Program-made: the position numbers and the translations under genes | Assembly: GCA_013375405.1 (NCBI GenBank) | Contig: JABXJU010000008.1 | Coordinates: 1 to 42,564 of the forward strand | Source of the DNA: Candidatus Helarchaeota archaeon | Lineage (GTDB): Archaea; Asgardarchaeota; Lokiarchaeia; Helarchaeales; HEL-GB-A | Direction of reading: 5' to 3' | DNA length: 42,564 bases | The notes under the pieces: generated by a model | The model's database searches: none | What the model was told of the DNA's origin: nothing | The model's input: the letters and a program-made list of their open reading frames with translations, nothing else | Shown: one piece after another, positions 41,356 through 42,564 of the stretch | Position numbering within the stretch: the first letter of the stretch is position 1 | Layout of the letters: every line of letters begins with the position of its first letter

Positions 41356-42564
41356 ATGAGCAATGAAGTCAAAGAACAGCCAATAGACACAATAGAAAGC
41401 TCTGAAAAAAAACGTCCATTTGTGAAAAAGCCGAAAAAGTACTTGAACGAACGAAAAGGAAGAGGATTTAGCCTTAAAGAGATGAAATCAGCAAGTATTC
41501 CTTTAGATGATGCGAAACAATTATCTCTTCCAATCGATTCTCGTAGAAAGAGCATTCATGATAAAAATGTGCAGATATTAAGTGCGTTCTATCGAAATAT
41601 CGTCTCGAAACGAAAGGAAGAAAAAATTCAGCTTGATATATCAAATAAAGAAGCTTTCAAAGCGTTAAAAAGCCTTAGAGGTATTAAAAGCAGTGAGGCC
41701 AAACTCTTAATTGAAGCTGGAGTTAAATCATTACAAGTATTAATTGACGAAGAATCCGAAATGCTAGCGGATGATACTAAAATAAAAGTTGAAAAAATTG
41801 AAAGCTGGATAGAACAAGCTAAAACTTTGGTAAAAAGAAAAGGAATAATGGATTCAATTGACGAATTACTCCAAATAAAAGGCATGAATAAGGTTTATGC
41901 CAAAAAGTTGGTAGATTTTGGAATATTATCTATTGAAGATTTGAGTCAAGAGAAGGCAAACATTCTCTCAAAGGATTTAAAATTTTCCGAGAAAATCATT
42001 GATGTTTGGATTCAAGACGCAATGCGTTTAACTGGTAAGCCAGTTCCTAAAAAGAAGAAGCCTGTTGAAAAGCTAAAAGAAGTCAAAAAGAAGCCTGAGA
42101 AAAAGCCAAAAGAAGTCAAGAAGAAGCCTGAGAAAAAGCCAAAAGAAGTCAAGAAGAAGCCTGAGAAAAAGCTAAAAGAAGTCAAGAAGAAGCCTGAGAA
42201 AAAACCAAAAGAAGTCAAAAAGAAACCTGAGAAAAAGCCAAAAGAAATCAAGAAAAAATCCCTTACTTTGAAGGATCTTGGAGGTATAGAGAAAGGAGAT
42301 TTAAAATCTCTAAAAAATCTGGGAATTACTAAGCTCGATCAATTAATTGAAGAAGATATAGAGGAAGTCGCTTCAATTACTGGTATAAATAAAGGTGACC
42401 TTCAACGATGGATGAGTGATGCAAGAGATCTATTGGGCCTTCCTAAAGATAAAGAAAAACCTAAAGAAGAAACACCCCCTCTCCTTAAAGAACAAGTAAT
42501 TCCTAAAGAACAAATAATTCCTAAAGAACAAATAATTCCTAAAGAACAAATAATTCCTAAAGAA
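41356..42564 (+). CDS. Ribosomal protein eL13 fused to helix-hairpin-helix modules (3' end outside window)
   Basis: Open from ATG 41356 (GAGAGGTG upstream) to the window edge, 403 residues so far. Residues 25-80 match archaeal/eukaryotic eL13: RKGRGFSLKEMKSASIPLDDA, then LSLPIDSRRKSIHDKNVQIL. After that come helix-hairpin-helix (DUF4332-like) modules at about 103-158 (LRGIKSSEAKLLIEAGVKS), 167-226 (LLQIKGMNKVYAKKLVDFGI) and 302-360 (LGGIEKGDLKSLKNLGITKL). Between the second and third lies a Lys-rich region of six 11-residue repeats (233-298), and a KEQIIP repeat begins at 378. A usual archaeal eL13 is only about 70-150 residues. The extension may bind rRNA or DNA. Confidence 0.82.
   Translation, partial: MSNEVKEQPIDTIESSEKKRPFVKKPKKYLNERKGRGFSLKEMKSASIPLDDAKQLSLPIDSRRKSIHDKNVQILSAFYRNIVSKRKEEKIQLDISNKEAFKALKSLRGIKSSEAKLLIEAGVKSLQVLIDEESEMLADDTKIKVEKIESWIEQAKTLVKRKGIMDSIDELLQIKGMNKVYAKKLVDFGILSIEDLSQEKANILSKDLKFSEKIIDVWIQDAMRLTGKPVPKKKKPVEKLKEVKKKPEKKPKEVKKKPEKKPKEVKKKPEKKLKEVKKKPEKKPKEVKKKPEKKPKEIKKKSLTLKDLGGIEKGDLKSLKNLGITKLDQLIEEDIEEVASITGINKGDLQRWMSDARDLLGLPKDKEKPKEETPPLLKEQVIPKEQIIPKEQIIPKEQIIPKE
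42052..42249 (+). repeat. 33-bp tandem repeat encoding a Lys-rich 11-mer
   Basis: Six in-frame copies of a 33-bp unit encode KKKPEKKPKEV variants inside the eL13-fusion gene. The first unit reads KKKPVEKLKEV and is the most diverged. The repeat is in frame throughout and so expands or contracts without breaking the gene. Confidence 0.85.
42487..42564 (+). repeat. 18-bp tandem repeat encoding KEQIIP
   Basis: Four complete 18-bp units plus a partial one encode KEQ(V/I)IP in the eL13-fusion gene and run off the window end. It is a second, independent microsatellite-like expansion in the same gene. Confidence 0.8.

Noticed and set aside
41316..41885. Two minus-strand open frames over the eL13 fusion
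   Set aside because: They lie opposite a plus-strand gene with clear eL13 and HhH sequence and show no family features of their own.
42012..42251. Minus-strand frame with repeated SFGFFSGFFLT units
   Set aside because: It is the antisense of the Lys-rich tandem repeat in the eL13-fusion gene, whose plus-strand frame is continuous and has recognisable domains.

Overview
This AT-rich window most likely comes from an Asgard archaeon. It is archaeal by its TFB, Cdc48, PAC2-family protein, TATA-box promoters (some apparently leaderless) and frequent GTG/TTG starts. The Asgard signal is the density of eukaryote-like signalling and trafficking folds: a Roadblock/LC7-Rab-like GTPase fusion (29303-30238), an MglA/Arf-like GTPase (14124-14711), a GRAM/PH-like zinc-ribbon protein (14721-15365), two adjacent V4R/TRAPP-Bet3-like proteins (20929-22060), a tandem longin-like protein (24487-26160) and a roadblock-like multidomain protein (27389-28879). 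I assign this from protein families and style only; I see no rRNA, tRNA, CRISPR array or insertion sequence.

Region by region. 1-2080: end of a membrane protein, then an extended SDR epimerase coupled to a small membrane protein. 2227-8158: nicotinamidase, a large ATP-type PEP carboxykinase with an extra N-terminal domain, a divergent Lrp/AsnC regulator, a membrane protein and a ferredoxin-nitroreductase. 8170-13951: class II aldolase plus FGGY sugar kinase operon, DsbA-like oxidoreductase, B12-type radical SAM protein, a small orphan and a CPBP protease. 14124-16536: GTPase, GRAM/zinc-ribbon protein and two paralogous coiled-coil/Pro-Ala-rich small proteins. 16596-19749: aminotransferase, PPC/DUF296 protein, small membrane protein, a 480-bp gap with a strong candidate structured RNA, then another Pro-rich helical protein. 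19795-28879: CapA-like phosphatase, the V4R pair, TFB, a geranylgeranyl-reductase-like flavoprotein, the longin-like protein, a PfkB kinase and the roadblock-like protein. 29303-35960: the GTPase fusion, a zinc-ribbon membrane protein, a Cys-rich small protein, Nudix, an SPL-type radical SAM/ThDP-enzyme operon and an HPrK-like kinase. 36056-41287: an ArsR-type regulator, Hsp20 and Cdc48 in one operon, then a thioredoxin-fold protein and the PAC2 protein. 41356 to the end: ribosomal protein eL13 fused to helix-hairpin-helix modules and Lys-rich repeats, cut by the window edge.

How they may work together: 36144-39615 looks like a heat-shock/proteostasis operon of the Archaeoglobus HSR1 type, with possible redox and proteasome-assembly partners downstream. 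The kinase/aldolase pair and PfkB kinase point to pentose or deoxysugar breakdown, and PEPCK with aminotransferase to gluconeogenic and amino-acid metabolism. The most novel-looking material is the small-GTPase/GRAM/coiled-coil neighbourhood, the G-free-loop hairpin RNA near 18990-19105, the PEPCK with a lysine-less P-loop in its extra domain and the eL13-HhH fusion.
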